DNA of 33,895 nt from Amazonocrinis nigriterrae CENA67 (GCF_016056305.1 NZ_JAECZC010000053.1:1-33895); one strand, 5' to 3'; positions 25,457 to 33,882 are shown, counted from the first letter of the stretch. The notes: generated by a model from the letters alone, not told the origin. A program made the numbers and translations.

Positions 25457-25930
25457 ATGTTGAAACGTTCTTTAACTCTTGCTGCTGCTAGCGTAGCTTT
25501 AACTGCTGGTTTAGTAAGTCCTGCGATGGCTGCGCCTGCTGATTTTATTGGTACTTGGGTAAATAAAGATGCTAATACTCGTGGTGTAACTCGTTTAGTG
25601 ATTACTTCCGCAGGTGGCAATCAATTAAAGATTCAAGTTTTTGGCCAATGCCATCCTACAGATTGTGATTGGGGAACCACATCATTAATTACCTACGGTC
25701 TGAATGTACAAGACTCCGATCATAAATATGCAACAGCTAACTACAATCAAGGTTTTGCCAATTCTTTCTTAACATTATCTGCTACTGGCAAAGAGGTAAT
25801 GTTACAAGGCTATACCCAATTTTTAGATAATAGCGGTCGGCAAAATTACTATTCCCGCGAATATTTTCAACGCAAAACAATCGTGAGAGTTCCTGGAGAT
25901 ATTCGTGTATTGCCTGGTGCGAGTAGATGA
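25457..25930 (+). CDS. Small secreted protein of unknown function
   Basis: 157 residues with a good signal peptide (MLKRSLTLAAASVALTAGLVSPAMA, cleavage near residue 26). The mature part starts ADFIGTWVNKDANTRGVTRLVIT, then LKIQVFGQCHPTDCDWGTTSL with a close Cys pair (Cys65, Cys70), and beta-rich sequence to FQRK. The GTWVN...TRG...GQCHPTDCDWG pattern occurs in small hypothetical proteins of many bacteria and looks like a small beta-barrel, but no function is known to me. GGAG lies about 11 bases upstream of the ATG. It follows the duplicated-domain protein on the same strand across a repeat array. Its 3' end runs directly into further repeats. Confidence 0.82.
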   Translation: MLKRSLTLAAASVALTAGLVSPAMAAPADFIGTWVNKDANTRGVTRLVITSAGGNQLKIQVFGQCHPTDCDWGTTSLITYGLNVQDSDHKYATANYNQGFANSFLTLSATGKEVMLQGYTQFLDNSGRQNYYSREYFQRKTIVRVPGDIRVLPGASR

Positions 25931-25955
25931 GGAAGATGAGGGGGATAAGGGAGAT

Positions 25956-26018
25956 GGGTAATGGGTAATGGGTAATAGTAAAAACCAATTCCCAATTCCC
26001 AATTCCCAATTCCCAATG
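25956..26018. repeat. Heptamer arrays between convergent genes
   Basis: Three GGGTAAT units (25956-25976) and then about five CCAATT-type units (25984-26018), ending two bases before the stop codon of the FAD-Rieske gene. Nearly the entire 90-bp gap between the convergent genes is repeat. Confidence 0.85.
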
Positions 26019-26020
26019 CA

Positions 26021-27970
26021 CTAAATTTGTAACAATCCTTCTGGATTCACAGAGAAAAGCGATCGCCTCTGCAAACCCTCACGAGATAAAATCTCATTGG
26101 CTGCTAACAAGCCACTACTAACTGCCCGTTCCATTAAGCCACAAGGAAAAGGCATTTTTACCCAATCTCCTGCAAACAATAAGTTAGAAATGCTGGTGCT
26201 AGTTTCTGGACGTTGTGCATAACTGTTGGGCGGATATCCAGAAAAGTTATGTTGATTTACTAATTCTCGATGCAGTAGATTTGCTTGCTTTAATTCAGGC
26301 ACAATTTCATAGAGTTCCCTTTCAAAAGCTGTTAACAACGCTTGTTGAGTTGGGAATTCTTGCTGTTTATAGCAATAGGCATGTAACTCCACAACACTAC
26401 CACCAGTGCGTTGTGCCCAGTCGATGAATTGTTCTTGAATGCGATGATAAAGGGTGATACTGTCAGTTAATTGGTAGCCAGACAAAGAAGTAAAATTACT
26501 CTGTTTCCAAGCAAAATCACGGTCAAACCAGAAACGACAAACAGCAAATGGATCGGCGATACTCAACTTTTCTACTTGCGATCGCACTTTTTGATCTACA
26601 TCGCCACTCACTCGTTTAAACAGTTGTTGCACTCCCGGCACATCGGTTGCAAAGACATAATAATCTGCTTTGATGATCTCTGGTGATGCTGATTCCTGAT
26701 TTGTTGCCACAAGTTGCAACTCATCAGCTTGTCGTTGCACTATTTCAAATTTAGATAAATCTCTTTGAGCAGGCCCTTTTAAAACTTTACCATCAGCAGC
26801 AAAAACTGCCCCATGACAAGGGCAATGAAATTTACCATCGTCTGCCATCTGCACAGTACAACCTTGGTGAGTGCAGGTAAGAGAAATTGCTGCTTGACTA
26901 TCAGGTGTGACAGCAAACATTTCATCAGCTGCACCAAAATATTGTAGAGATGTGGTATTATTTGTCTCTACATCAGCATTTTGTTTTACCCAAAAGGCAA
27001 CATTATTTTGACTGCCACTGCGATAATATTTCAATCCATCAATATTCTCGTCTAAAGCAGTAACTTCACTTACATTCGCACCAGTAATAATTGTACCACC
27101 ATTATTCAGAATTGCCCTGACAATAGGTTGTACTAAACTTGTACCCATATCATCTTTAGTACCATTAAAAGCCAAGCCTTCAGGGTTGCCAAAGAAATAA
27201 AAGTGGAAGAATTGCATCAGTTCTCCCACACTCATAGTGTCTGGTGCATTCAAGCTAGATTTGGCAAAAGGGAGAAAATACAAGTCGTACAAACCTTGGG
27301 GAAACTCTGTTTGCACCCAATCAGCAACCGATATACTATCAAACCGCTGATAATTCTTTTCTCTTTGAAAACCACTAATCGCTTGAAAAACTTGCAAATG
27401 CTTTAATTTAGTGAGATTGATTCCCCATTTGAAGCGGTTAGGAGAAGCGATCGCTAAATCTACAATGTTCCAAGGAAACGCAGAACTGCTAGGGCGAAAT
27501 ATCTCAGGTTTGTATTTGCGATCGCGGTAGAGAACCGAATAAAAATTTAATGATTCAAAGTTATCTTTTATTCCCAACTCTGCAACTATACTGTTCAAGT
27601 TATAGTATTGGGGAAAAAATCCATGAAAACCATGTTCCATCATGAAGGTTTCGCCAACAGCTTCTATTGACCAACTAGCAATTTTGCCACCTAGTTGAGG
27701 AGATTTTTCTAAAAGTGTGACTGCAAATCCCCGCTGACTCAATTCGTAAGCACAAGCTAAACCTGCTAAACCACCCCCAATCACCACAACACTTTTCTCT
27801 TGATTGAGTTTGTACGGCAGACTGAGAGTATCTTTTTGAAACACTGTTGGTTTTGGCTTGCTAAACCGGGAGTATCCTGTTACTCCTGCGATCGCACCAA
27901 TACCAAACACTTTTATTAGGGTACGACGGGAGATGGTAGATGATTCCGGTGAATTAAATACTTGACTCAT
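26021..27970 (-). CDS. FAD-dependent oxidoreductase (phytoene-desaturase/amine-oxidase fold) with internal Rieske domain
   Basis: 649 residues. A twin-arginine-like N-terminus (SRRTLIKVFGIGAIAGV, Arg15-Arg16) suggests Tat export or membrane anchoring. The FAD-binding dinucleotide fold is VVVIGGGLAGLACAYELSQRGFAVTLLEK (GGGLAG at 65-70) followed by LGGK, and the C-terminus has NLLFAGDWVKMPFPCGLMERAVSSG, as in carotene desaturases and flavin amine oxidases. Inserted at about 340-415 is a Rieske [2Fe-2S] module: Cys366-x-His368 with Cys371, and Cys383-Pro-Cys385-His386, so cluster ligands and the disulfide Cys pair of high-potential Rieske proteins are all present. It probably transfers electrons between an FAD substrate site and the Fe-S cluster; substrate unknown. 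No Shine-Dalgarno visible. Confidence 0.88.
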   Translation of the reverse strand: MSQVFNSPESSTISRRTLIKVFGIGAIAGVTGYSRFSKPKPTVFQKDTLSLPYKLNQEKSVVVIGGGLAGLACAYELSQRGFAVTLLEKSPQLGGKIASWSIEAVGETFMMEHGFHGFFPQYYNLNSIVAELGIKDNFESLNFYSVLYRDRKYKPEIFRPSSSAFPWNIVDLAIASPNRFKWGINLTKLKHLQVFQAISGFQREKNYQRFDSISVADWVQTEFPQGLYDLYFLPFAKSSLNAPDTMSVGELMQFFHFYFFGNPEGLAFNGTKDDMGTSLVQPIVRAILNNGGTIITGANVSEVTALDENIDGLKYYRSGSQNNVAFWVKQNADVETNNTTSLQYFGAADEMFAVTPDSQAAISLTCTHQGCTVQMADDGKFHCPCHGAVFAADGKVLKGPAQRDLSKFEIVQRQADELQLVATNQESASPEIIKADYYVFATDVPGVQQLFKRVSGDVDQKVRSQVEKLSIADPFAVCRFWFDRDFAWKQSNFTSLSGYQLTDSITLYHRIQEQFIDWAQRTGGSVVELHAYCYKQQEFPTQQALLTAFERELYEIVPELKQANLLHRELVNQHNFSGYPPNSYAQRPETSTSISNLLFAGDWVKMPFPCGLMERAVSSGLLAANEILSREGLQRRSLFSVNPEGLLQI

Positions 27971-28326
27971 TGGTTACAAAATTAACTGTTCACGATAAAT
28001 GCCTGACACAGAATGATAGCCGTTAGCCAGCAAATTACTTAGAAGATTTTTTTCATCTCACTGTTCCTTAAAGAATTGGGAATTGGGAATTGGGCATGGG
28101 GCATTGGGAATGGGGAATTGGGAATTGGAAAAAGAAGTTATTCTTCCTCAATCTCCCTCATCTCCCTCATCTCCCTTATCCCCCCTGCACCCCTGCCTCC
28201 TACCAAACTGGGTGAAGAATAACTACAAAATATCTGTACAATTGAACATTGCCGCGATCGCAGTTCCTAATAGTGATGTTTGCATTTAACTTTGAGTAAA
28301 ATAAGTAACACTAGCGGTTTTTAAAT
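27971..28326. other. Divergent intergenic region between FAD-Rieske and Omp85 genes
   Basis: About 356 bp with no gene. It holds the promoters of two divergent genes plus the heptamer array at 28074-28129, a pyrimidine tract (CTCCCTCATCTCCC type, 28145-28200) and one HIP1 site near 28255. I could not place promoters. Confidence 0.4.
28074..28129. repeat. AATTGGG heptamer array
   Basis: Eight units in strict 7-bp register (AATTGGG x3, CATGGGG, CATTGGG, AATGGGG, AATTGGG, AATTGGA). It is the reverse complement of the CCCAATT family at 25341-25396 and 25984-26018. Confidence 0.85.
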
Positions 28327-29832
28327 ATGCGTATTCAAATAGCTGTAGTTTTGATAGTGGCGATGTTGGTGGGTGGGGAACATCAAGAGGCGCTTGCAGA
28401 TATGCAAGCTTCTACTCAAGATGGGGATGGTGGTGTTGTGACATGGGGCTATGCTAAATATGGTAACTATATCAGTCCGAATGCGGTAGAAATACCCACA
28501 GTCGAAAGTACCCAGACTGTTGAGTTTTCCCAGCGAATTGTTAAAAATATCCAAATTATTTTTGTGAATGAAAAAGACCAATCTGTTGATGACAAAGGTC
28601 AACCTATTAAAGGACGTACTCAAAGAGATTTTATCATTGGTCTATTAAAAATCAAGCCTGGTCAGGTATTCAGTGAAGATGCTCTTCAAAAAGACTTGCG
28701 ACGACTCAGGAGATTAGAGTCACTTGATGAAGTCAAGGGATTGTTTGAAGAAGATGCAACTGGAGTTAATATCATCTACAGAATTAAAGAGCGTCGCTTC
28801 CCTGCTGTTAACTTCGGAGGTGGCAGTAGCGAAGATATTGGGCTGTATGGTGAAGTTGGTTATGAAGATGCAAATATCAGTGGTTTAAACGATCAACTCA
28901 ATGCAAATTTTCAGTTAGGCGGTAAAGGTATTCAATATAATACTGAATTTACTAGTCCATATCGTCCCGGAGAACCGAACCGCTTAGGATATAGCATTAA
29001 AGCTTTTCGCACTAGAGATATATCCCAAACTTTCAACGAAGACATAAGACTAGCTAACGACGACAAAGTGCGGGAAGGAAGGTTTGGTGGTTCTGTGGCG
29101 GTTTTAGGCGCTTTAGATGACTGGGATACAGCTGTTGGTTTGAACTACACCAGGATAAGTTTACGCGATGCCGATTTCAATGTTGCACAAGTCGATAGAT
29201 TAGGCAATCCCTTGTCTGTCAGTGGTACTGGTATTGATGACTTATTTACATTATCCTTTGCAGTGTCCAAAGACGATCGCGATCGCCGTGACAACCCCAC
29301 TCAAGGTTCAATTGTCACCCTAAGTACAGAACAAGCCATACCCATTGGACTGGGCAATATTTCCAGCAACCGACTGCGGGGAAACTATATCCAGTATCTA
29401 CCAGTCAACTGGCTGGGTAACAATGAGTCAGATGAAAATCCAGAAATATTAGCCGTAAATTTACAACTTGGCACAATCATTGGAGATTTTTCACCAGCTG
29501 ATGCCTTTGAAATCGGCGGATTAAATTCTGTCAGAGGCTACGGTTCTGGTAAAGTTGCCAGTGGTCGTAGTTATGGCTTGGCTTCTGTAGAATATCGTTT
29601 TCCCATTTTCCAGTCTTTAGGCGGAGTCCTCTTTACTGACTTCGCCTCAGATTTTGGTTCAGGGAAAACAGTTCTCGGAGAACCAGGTGTACAGAGAGGG
29701 AAACCTGGAAGTGGTTTTGGTTACGGTGTCGGTGTACGTGCAAATTCACCCTTCGGACTAATTCGGGGTGACTTGGGAATTAGCGACCAAGGAGAAGTAA
29801 GATTAGAAGTTACTACTGGGCAGAGGTTTTGA
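28327..29832 (+). CDS. Short Omp85 (BamA/TamA-family) outer-membrane protein
   Basis: 501 residues. A signal segment (1-24), a linker, and one evident POTRA domain at about 60-150 (IVKNIQIIFVNE...RTQRDFIIGLLKIKPGQVFSEDALQKDLRRLRRL...VNIIYRIKERRF) precede a C-terminal Omp85 beta-barrel from about residue 158. The barrel carries GLNSVRGYGSGKVASGRSYGLASVEYRFPI, the VRGYG loop-6 motif of the superfamily, and the chain ends in a C-terminal Phe (VTTGQRF) as expected for outer-membrane assembly. Cyanobacterial BamA proteins usually have three POTRA domains and are longer, so this is a short paralogue rather than the main insertase. Possible roles are specialised protein or lipid export. No ribosome-binding site is obvious. 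The next gene is an ABC-2 permease. Confidence 0.88.
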   Translation: MRIQIAVVLIVAMLVGGEHQEALADMQASTQDGDGGVVTWGYAKYGNYISPNAVEIPTVESTQTVEFSQRIVKNIQIIFVNEKDQSVDDKGQPIKGRTQRDFIIGLLKIKPGQVFSEDALQKDLRRLRRLESLDEVKGLFEEDATGVNIIYRIKERRFPAVNFGGGSSEDIGLYGEVGYEDANISGLNDQLNANFQLGGKGIQYNTEFTSPYRPGEPNRLGYSIKAFRTRDISQTFNEDIRLANDDKVREGRFGGSVAVLGALDDWDTAVGLNYTRISLRDADFNVAQVDRLGNPLSVSGTGIDDLFTLSFAVSKDDRDRRDNPTQGSIVTLSTEQAIPIGLGNISSNRLRGNYIQYLPVNWLGNNESDENPEILAVNLQLGTIIGDFSPADAFEIGGLNSVRGYGSGKVASGRSYGLASVEYRFPIFQSLGGVLFTDFASDFGSGKTVLGEPGVQRGKPGSGFGYGVGVRANSPFGLIRGDLGISDQGEVRLEVTTGQRF

Positions 29833-29840
29833 ATAAACAG

Positions 29841-29956
29841 TCAGTTGTCAGTTGTCAGTTGTTATTTTCTCCCCAATTACCAATTACCAATTACCAATCA
29901 CCAATTACCAATTACCAATCACCAATTACCAATTCCCCATTCCCAATTCCCAAATC
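29841..29956. repeat. TCAGTTG and CCAATTA heptamer arrays abutting the permease start
   Basis: Three TCAGTTG units (29841-29861), then twelve heptamers from 29873 to 29956 in perfect register: CCAATTA x3, CCAATCA, CCAATTA x2, CCAATCA, CCAATTA and four C-rich variants. The last unit ends on the base before the ATG at 29957. The CCAATTA-CCAATTA-CCAATCA order repeats, giving a 21-bp higher-order unit. Confidence 0.9.
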
Positions 29957-30730
29957 ATGAAATATTGGCGTGAAACTATAGCTGTAACTCAGCGCATTTT
30001 AATTGAACTTTTGCGCCGTAGACGCAGCTTAATTTTTTGGTCTATTTTCCCAATATCGGTATTAATTCTCAGTGGTATTATTTTAACAGAACGAGCAAAA
30101 TTACCCATCGCCGCTGCTTTTGAATATGCTGCACCTTCAACATTAGTGGGTGCGGCACTATTTTTTAGCTGCTTGGGTGGTAGTGTAGCCACTGTAGTTG
30201 CAGAAAGAGAACAACAAACTCTCAAACGCCTTTTTATCTCTCCTTTGAGTGGCACATCCTATTTTTTAGGAATTTTTCTGGCTCATACTTGCATTGGATT
30301 TGGACAAACATTATTAATTTATACTATTGCTGCATTTTGGGGTGCTAGTTTCAAAGGTTCTATTTTGTTAGGACTAGCAATTATTTTAATGAGTATTGTC
30401 GCTTACGTTGGTTTAGGCTTTATTTTAGGTACACAATTAGCTCGTCGTATCGAAGATGTTAACGCCCTAGTAGCAGCTTTTGGAGTTCCTTTGTTAATTC
30501 TTGGCGGGGCATTTTTACCCACTTCATTGTTTCCCCAAACACTACTGAATATTGCCAAATTTAACCCAATTTATCACATGAATGTAGCGCTAGTAGCTGT
30601 TTCAGCCAGGGGTGAAGAAATCAGTGATATTACATCCCACTTGAAATTTTTATTAATATTTGCTTTAGTAATGGTAGTAGGCGGATGGTTATCTTATCAG
30701 CGGATGTTAATAGTTGAAAGAAGACTTTGA
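29957..30730 (+). CDS. ABC-2 type transporter permease
   Basis: 257 residues from MKYWRETIAVTQRI. Six hydrophobic helices are spaced as in ABC-2 exporters: LIFWSIFPISVLILSGII, APSTLVGAALFFSCLGGSV, FLGIFLAHTCIGFGQTLLIYTIAAFW, ILLGLAIILMSIVAYVGLGFILG, LVAAFGVPLLILGGAFLP and LLIFALVMVVGGWLSY. The cytoplasmic EREQQTLKRLFISPLSG loop and the GGAFLPTSLFPQTLLNIAKFNPIYHMNVAL block are family hallmarks. It exports a drug, lipid or polysaccharide with a separate ATPase, which is not beside it. The frame extends upstream to a TTG at 29852, but that part is translated repeat and I exclude it. No Shine-Dalgarno precedes 29957 because the array abuts it. Confidence 0.88.
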   Translation: MKYWRETIAVTQRILIELLRRRRSLIFWSIFPISVLILSGIILTERAKLPIAAAFEYAAPSTLVGAALFFSCLGGSVATVVAEREQQTLKRLFISPLSGTSYFLGIFLAHTCIGFGQTLLIYTIAAFWGASFKGSILLGLAIILMSIVAYVGLGFILGTQLARRIEDVNALVAAFGVPLLILGGAFLPTSLFPQTLLNIAKFNPIYHMNVALVAVSARGEEISDITSHLKFLLIFALVMVVGGWLSYQRMLIVERRL

Positions 30731-30954
30731 TAGAAATAAAAAACTCAAAGCAACTATTGCCATTACTTCCTCATCCCCCTCATCCTCCCCAGCCTATTTT
30801 CTATTTCTAAAAATTGACTTTTTCGCGGTAATTACGGTGATCAAATTATAGGGAGAAAGTTTTTTACCAGAGGTGATAGATCAGCGATCGCAAATGGGTA
30901 AGTTCTTTTTAGAACAGAGCGATCGCATCCTATACCCAAACTCAGGAGAAACCC

Positions 30955-31509
30955 ATGCTTAAGCCAGAATTGCAAGCCAAATTCCTCAATCACCTCAGCA
31001 ATCGTAAGAAGAAAGAAGATGAAGGTTTTACCTTAATTGAATTGCTAGTGGTAGTAATTATTATCGGTGTACTCGCAGCGATCGCACTACCTTCATTACT
31101 TGGTCAGGTAAACAAAGCAAAACAAGCTGAAGCTAAAAATAATATCGGTACTATTAACCGCGCCCAACAAGCCTACTTCTTGGAATACCAAGGTTTTGCC
31201 AAAGATATGTCAACCTTGCAAGTAGGGGTTAAAAGCCAAACTGAAAACTATTACTACTCTGTTGTTACAACTACTGGGTACGGGATTGTTTATGCCTCAG
31301 CTTCTAAAAAAGCCTTGAAATCATACTATGGAGCAGTAGGTACTCAACTAGGCGACGGTGCTACTTCTGAAGCCCTGACAGTAGCAATAGCTTGTGAATC
31401 TCCAGATCCTAAATCAGTAGCTGACTTTAATAATATCCAGACTGTCACCTCAAGCACCATCACCAGCCTTACCGATTGTGCAGAAAGTTACAAGAGTTTA
31501 GCTAGATAA
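30955..31509 (+). CDS. Type IV pilin-like protein (prepilin)
   Basis: 184 residues. A 24-residue basic leader ends EDEG, and the mature chain begins FTLIELLVVVIIIGVLAAIALPSLL: Gly24 before the cut, Phe25 at +1 and Glu29 at +5, the class III signal cut by PilD prepilin peptidase. The N-terminal helix continues with KAKQAEAKNNIGTINRAQQAYFLEY, typical of cyanobacterial major or G/H-type pilins, and Cys147 and Cys175 can close a C-terminal disulfide loop. It should assemble into type IV pili (motility, adhesion, DNA uptake). AGGAG sits close before the ATG. The GT41 glycosyltransferase follows after a terminator region. An isolated pilin gene away from other pil genes is common in cyanobacteria. 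Confidence 0.92.
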   Translation: MLKPELQAKFLNHLSNRKKKEDEGFTLIELLVVVIIIGVLAAIALPSLLGQVNKAKQAEAKNNIGTINRAQQAYFLEYQGFAKDMSTLQVGVKSQTENYYYSVVTTTGYGIVYASASKKALKSYYGAVGTQLGDGATSEALTVAIACESPDPKSVADFNNIQTVTSSTITSLTDCAESYKSLAR

Positions 31510-31540
31510 AGAAAAATTTATCTGATTTTTCTGAAAATTA

Positions 31541-31602
31541 CAGCCATTGCTGGCTGATGTTTTGTAGAAGTGAGTGGTGTCAGGACTACTCACTTTTGTT
31601 TT
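31541..31602 (+). terminator. Tandem terminators between pilin and glycosyltransferase genes
   Basis: CAGCCA (31541-31546) and TGGCTG (31551-31556) form a hairpin followed by ATGTTTTG. AAGTGAGT (31568-31575) pairs with ACTCACTT (31588-31595), followed by TTGTTTT. The second is the better terminator. Partial read-through would give high pilin and low glycosyltransferase expression from one promoter. Confidence 0.65.
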
Positions 31603-31621
31603 ATGTATTGAGTGAGAAGTT

Positions 31622-33847
31622 ATGAATAAAACTGCTTTGATTGATTCTCAAGTTAAATGGCAAGAAAAGGGTTATGAGTTGCTAATCCAAGGTAATTATC
31701 TTCAGGCTGCTAGCATTTTTGAGCAAGCAATTGCTATAGAACCTGATGTCAAGTCCCACTATTGGTATTTAGGGTTAATCTTGTTGTTACAAGGACAAGA
31801 AGTAGAAGCTCAGACAACTTGGCTAATGGCAATGATGGAAGACGAAGCAGAAGAAGACGGAGATGAAAATGCAGAATTAAGAATAATATTAATCAAAGAA
31901 GCCGAACGCCAAGAAAGGCTAGAAGAATATTCTGTTTCTTGGATGATTCGACAAAGTATTAAAGAACTTTTTCCTAAAGATATACATAACTTATTACATC
32001 TTGTACAATTATCAATAGAAGCCAAGACATATAAAATTGATGACTTACAAGAATATGGATTGATTTCGCTACTCCAGTCAGAACCGCAAATAGAAGTTAA
32101 TTTGGAATTGTTAAGCCTAGTTTTGCGGACTATTTTAGATTTTGCATATTTAGAGCCTTCTACCCACGACTTTTTGGAAGCAAGCTTACCTTATTTTGTA
32201 GACAATCTCGAAACTCTCCGAAGTATAATATTGCCCGCAGCTGTAGATATTGTCTTTTCTCATGGGCAATCAAAGATAGCAGCGAAATTAGCTAATCTTT
32301 ATTTGCGTCTAGATCCAAATAACACGGAAGTATTAAGTCATTTAACAGGATTTTACCAAAATTCAGGTGATTTCCATTCAGGTGTGGAAACTGCTAAACG
32401 GCTTTATTCTTTAGTAGATAAATTACCAGAAAAAGTATTTGCAAATCGCCAAATATTACGTGGTTTGATTAGCGCTGGTGGTTATTGGGAAGAATCTTGT
32501 GCTGTACATCGTCAACAGCAAGAGCTACTGACGGCACTTATAGAAGAAAATCCCCAAGATATACAGCAAATTCATACAGTCCGGCTGTTTAGCGCCAATT
32601 ATTTTGCATCTTATATTGAAGATGAAGTGGGTAAAAATAGAAATATTCAAAATCAACTCTTGAATTTATGTAAACAAAATAATGCTATTTACGCTCAGGA
32701 TAAAGTAGAAAAATATTCTCAGGGACACTTACAGAGAAAACAACAGAATTTAGTTAATAAGAAATTAAAAATAGGATACATATCTTATTGTTTAAGGACA
32801 CATTCTGTAGGTTGGTTAGCCAGATGGGTTTTTCAACATCATGACCGAGATAATTTTCAAGTGAATGCCTATTTTATGGGTGGAGATAATAAAGATGATT
32901 TTTTACAGCAATGGTATATTGACCAAGCAGATCAAGGTTATAAATCACCAAATATTTGGTCTATGGCTGAAAAAATATATGAAGATGAAATTGATATATT
33001 AATTGATTTAGATAGCGTAACTTTAGATACTACCTGTGAAGTTATACAATGCAAACCTGCACCAATACAAGCTACTTGGTTAGGTTGGGATGCTTCTGGA
33101 AGTCCATCGGTTGATTATTTTATTGCTGACCCTTACGTTTTACCAGAATCAGCACAGGAACACTATAAGGAAAAAATTTGGCGTTTACCTCAAACATACA
33201 TAGCTGTGGATGGTTTTGAAGTAGGTGTACCTACAGTAACTCGTGAACAGTTGGATATTCCCAGTGATGGAGTAGTATATTTTTGTGGTCAGCGAGGCTT
33301 TAAACGACATCCAGATATCACAAAATTACAATTGAGGATTATTAAAGAAGTTCCTAATAGCTATTTCTTAATTAAAGGGATATCTGATGAAGAATCGGTT
33401 AAAACATTCTTTCATAAGTTAGCAGAAGAAGAAGGTGTAGACATTTCAAAACTACGATTTCTGCCAGGTGTGCCTTCAGAATCAATTCACCGAGCGAATT
33501 TAGGTATTGCTGATATTGTCTTAGATACCTATCCCTACAATGGAGCTACAACCACTTTAGAAACTCTGTGGATGTGTATTCCTATGGTGACGCGAGTCGG
33601 TGAACAATTTGCTGCACGTAACAGCTACACCATGATGATGAATGCTGGGATTACTGAAGGTATTGCTTGGACTGATGAAGAATATGTAGAGTGGGGTGTG
33701 CGCTTGGGTAAAGATGAAGCCTTAAGACAGCAGATTGCTTGGAAATTGAAACAATCAAGAAAAACATCGCCTTTGTGGAATGGTAAGCAATTTACTCGTG
33801 AAATGGAAAAAGCTTATACGCAAATGTGGCAGAGATATATTGAATAA
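31622..33847 (+). CDS. TPR-GT41 glycosyltransferase (OGT/SPINDLY-like)
   Basis: 741 residues. The N-terminal half is helical with TPR-like repeats (YELLIQGNYLQAASIFEQAIAIEPDVKSHYWYLGLILLLQGQ; LANLYLRLDPNNTEVLSHLTGFYQNSGD). The C-terminal catalytic region from about residue 380 has the GT41 pattern: LKIGYISYCLRTHSVGWL (H near the catalytic site), IDILIDLDSVT, PAPIQATWLGWDASGSPSVDYFIADPYVLP, VVYFCGQRGFKRHPDI, and the nucleotide-sugar end DTYPYNGATTTLETLWMCIPMVTRVG. It is a soluble O-linked sugar transferase, UDP-GlcNAc or GDP-fucose type unresolved. Position directly after a pilin suggests pilin glycosylation, which is inference. Only weak GAGAAG precedes the ATG. Confidence 0.92.
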   Translation: MNKTALIDSQVKWQEKGYELLIQGNYLQAASIFEQAIAIEPDVKSHYWYLGLILLLQGQEVEAQTTWLMAMMEDEAEEDGDENAELRIILIKEAERQERLEEYSVSWMIRQSIKELFPKDIHNLLHLVQLSIEAKTYKIDDLQEYGLISLLQSEPQIEVNLELLSLVLRTILDFAYLEPSTHDFLEASLPYFVDNLETLRSIILPAAVDIVFSHGQSKIAAKLANLYLRLDPNNTEVLSHLTGFYQNSGDFHSGVETAKRLYSLVDKLPEKVFANRQILRGLISAGGYWEESCAVHRQQQELLTALIEENPQDIQQIHTVRLFSANYFASYIEDEVGKNRNIQNQLLNLCKQNNAIYAQDKVEKYSQGHLQRKQQNLVNKKLKIGYISYCLRTHSVGWLARWVFQHHDRDNFQVNAYFMGGDNKDDFLQQWYIDQADQGYKSPNIWSMAEKIYEDEIDILIDLDSVTLDTTCEVIQCKPAPIQATWLGWDASGSPSVDYFIADPYVLPESAQEHYKEKIWRLPQTYIAVDGFEVGVPTVTREQLDIPSDGVVYFCGQRGFKRHPDITKLQLRIIKEVPNSYFLIKGISDEESVKTFFHKLAEEEGVDISKLRFLPGVPSESIHRANLGIADIVLDTYPYNGATTTLETLWMCIPMVTRVGEQFAARNSYTMMMNAGITEGIAWTDEEYVEWGVRLGKDEALRQQIAWKLKQSRKTSPLWNGKQFTREMEKAYTQMWQRYIE

Positions 33848-33854
33848 TCAGTAT

Positions 33855-33882
33855 TGATGACTGATGACTGATAACTGATAGG
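33855..33882. repeat. TGATGAC heptamer array
   Basis: Four 7-bp units (TGATGAC x2, TGATAAC, TGATAGG) begin eight bases after the stop codon of the glycosyltransferase gene, another member of the short tandem heptamer class. Confidence 0.7.
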
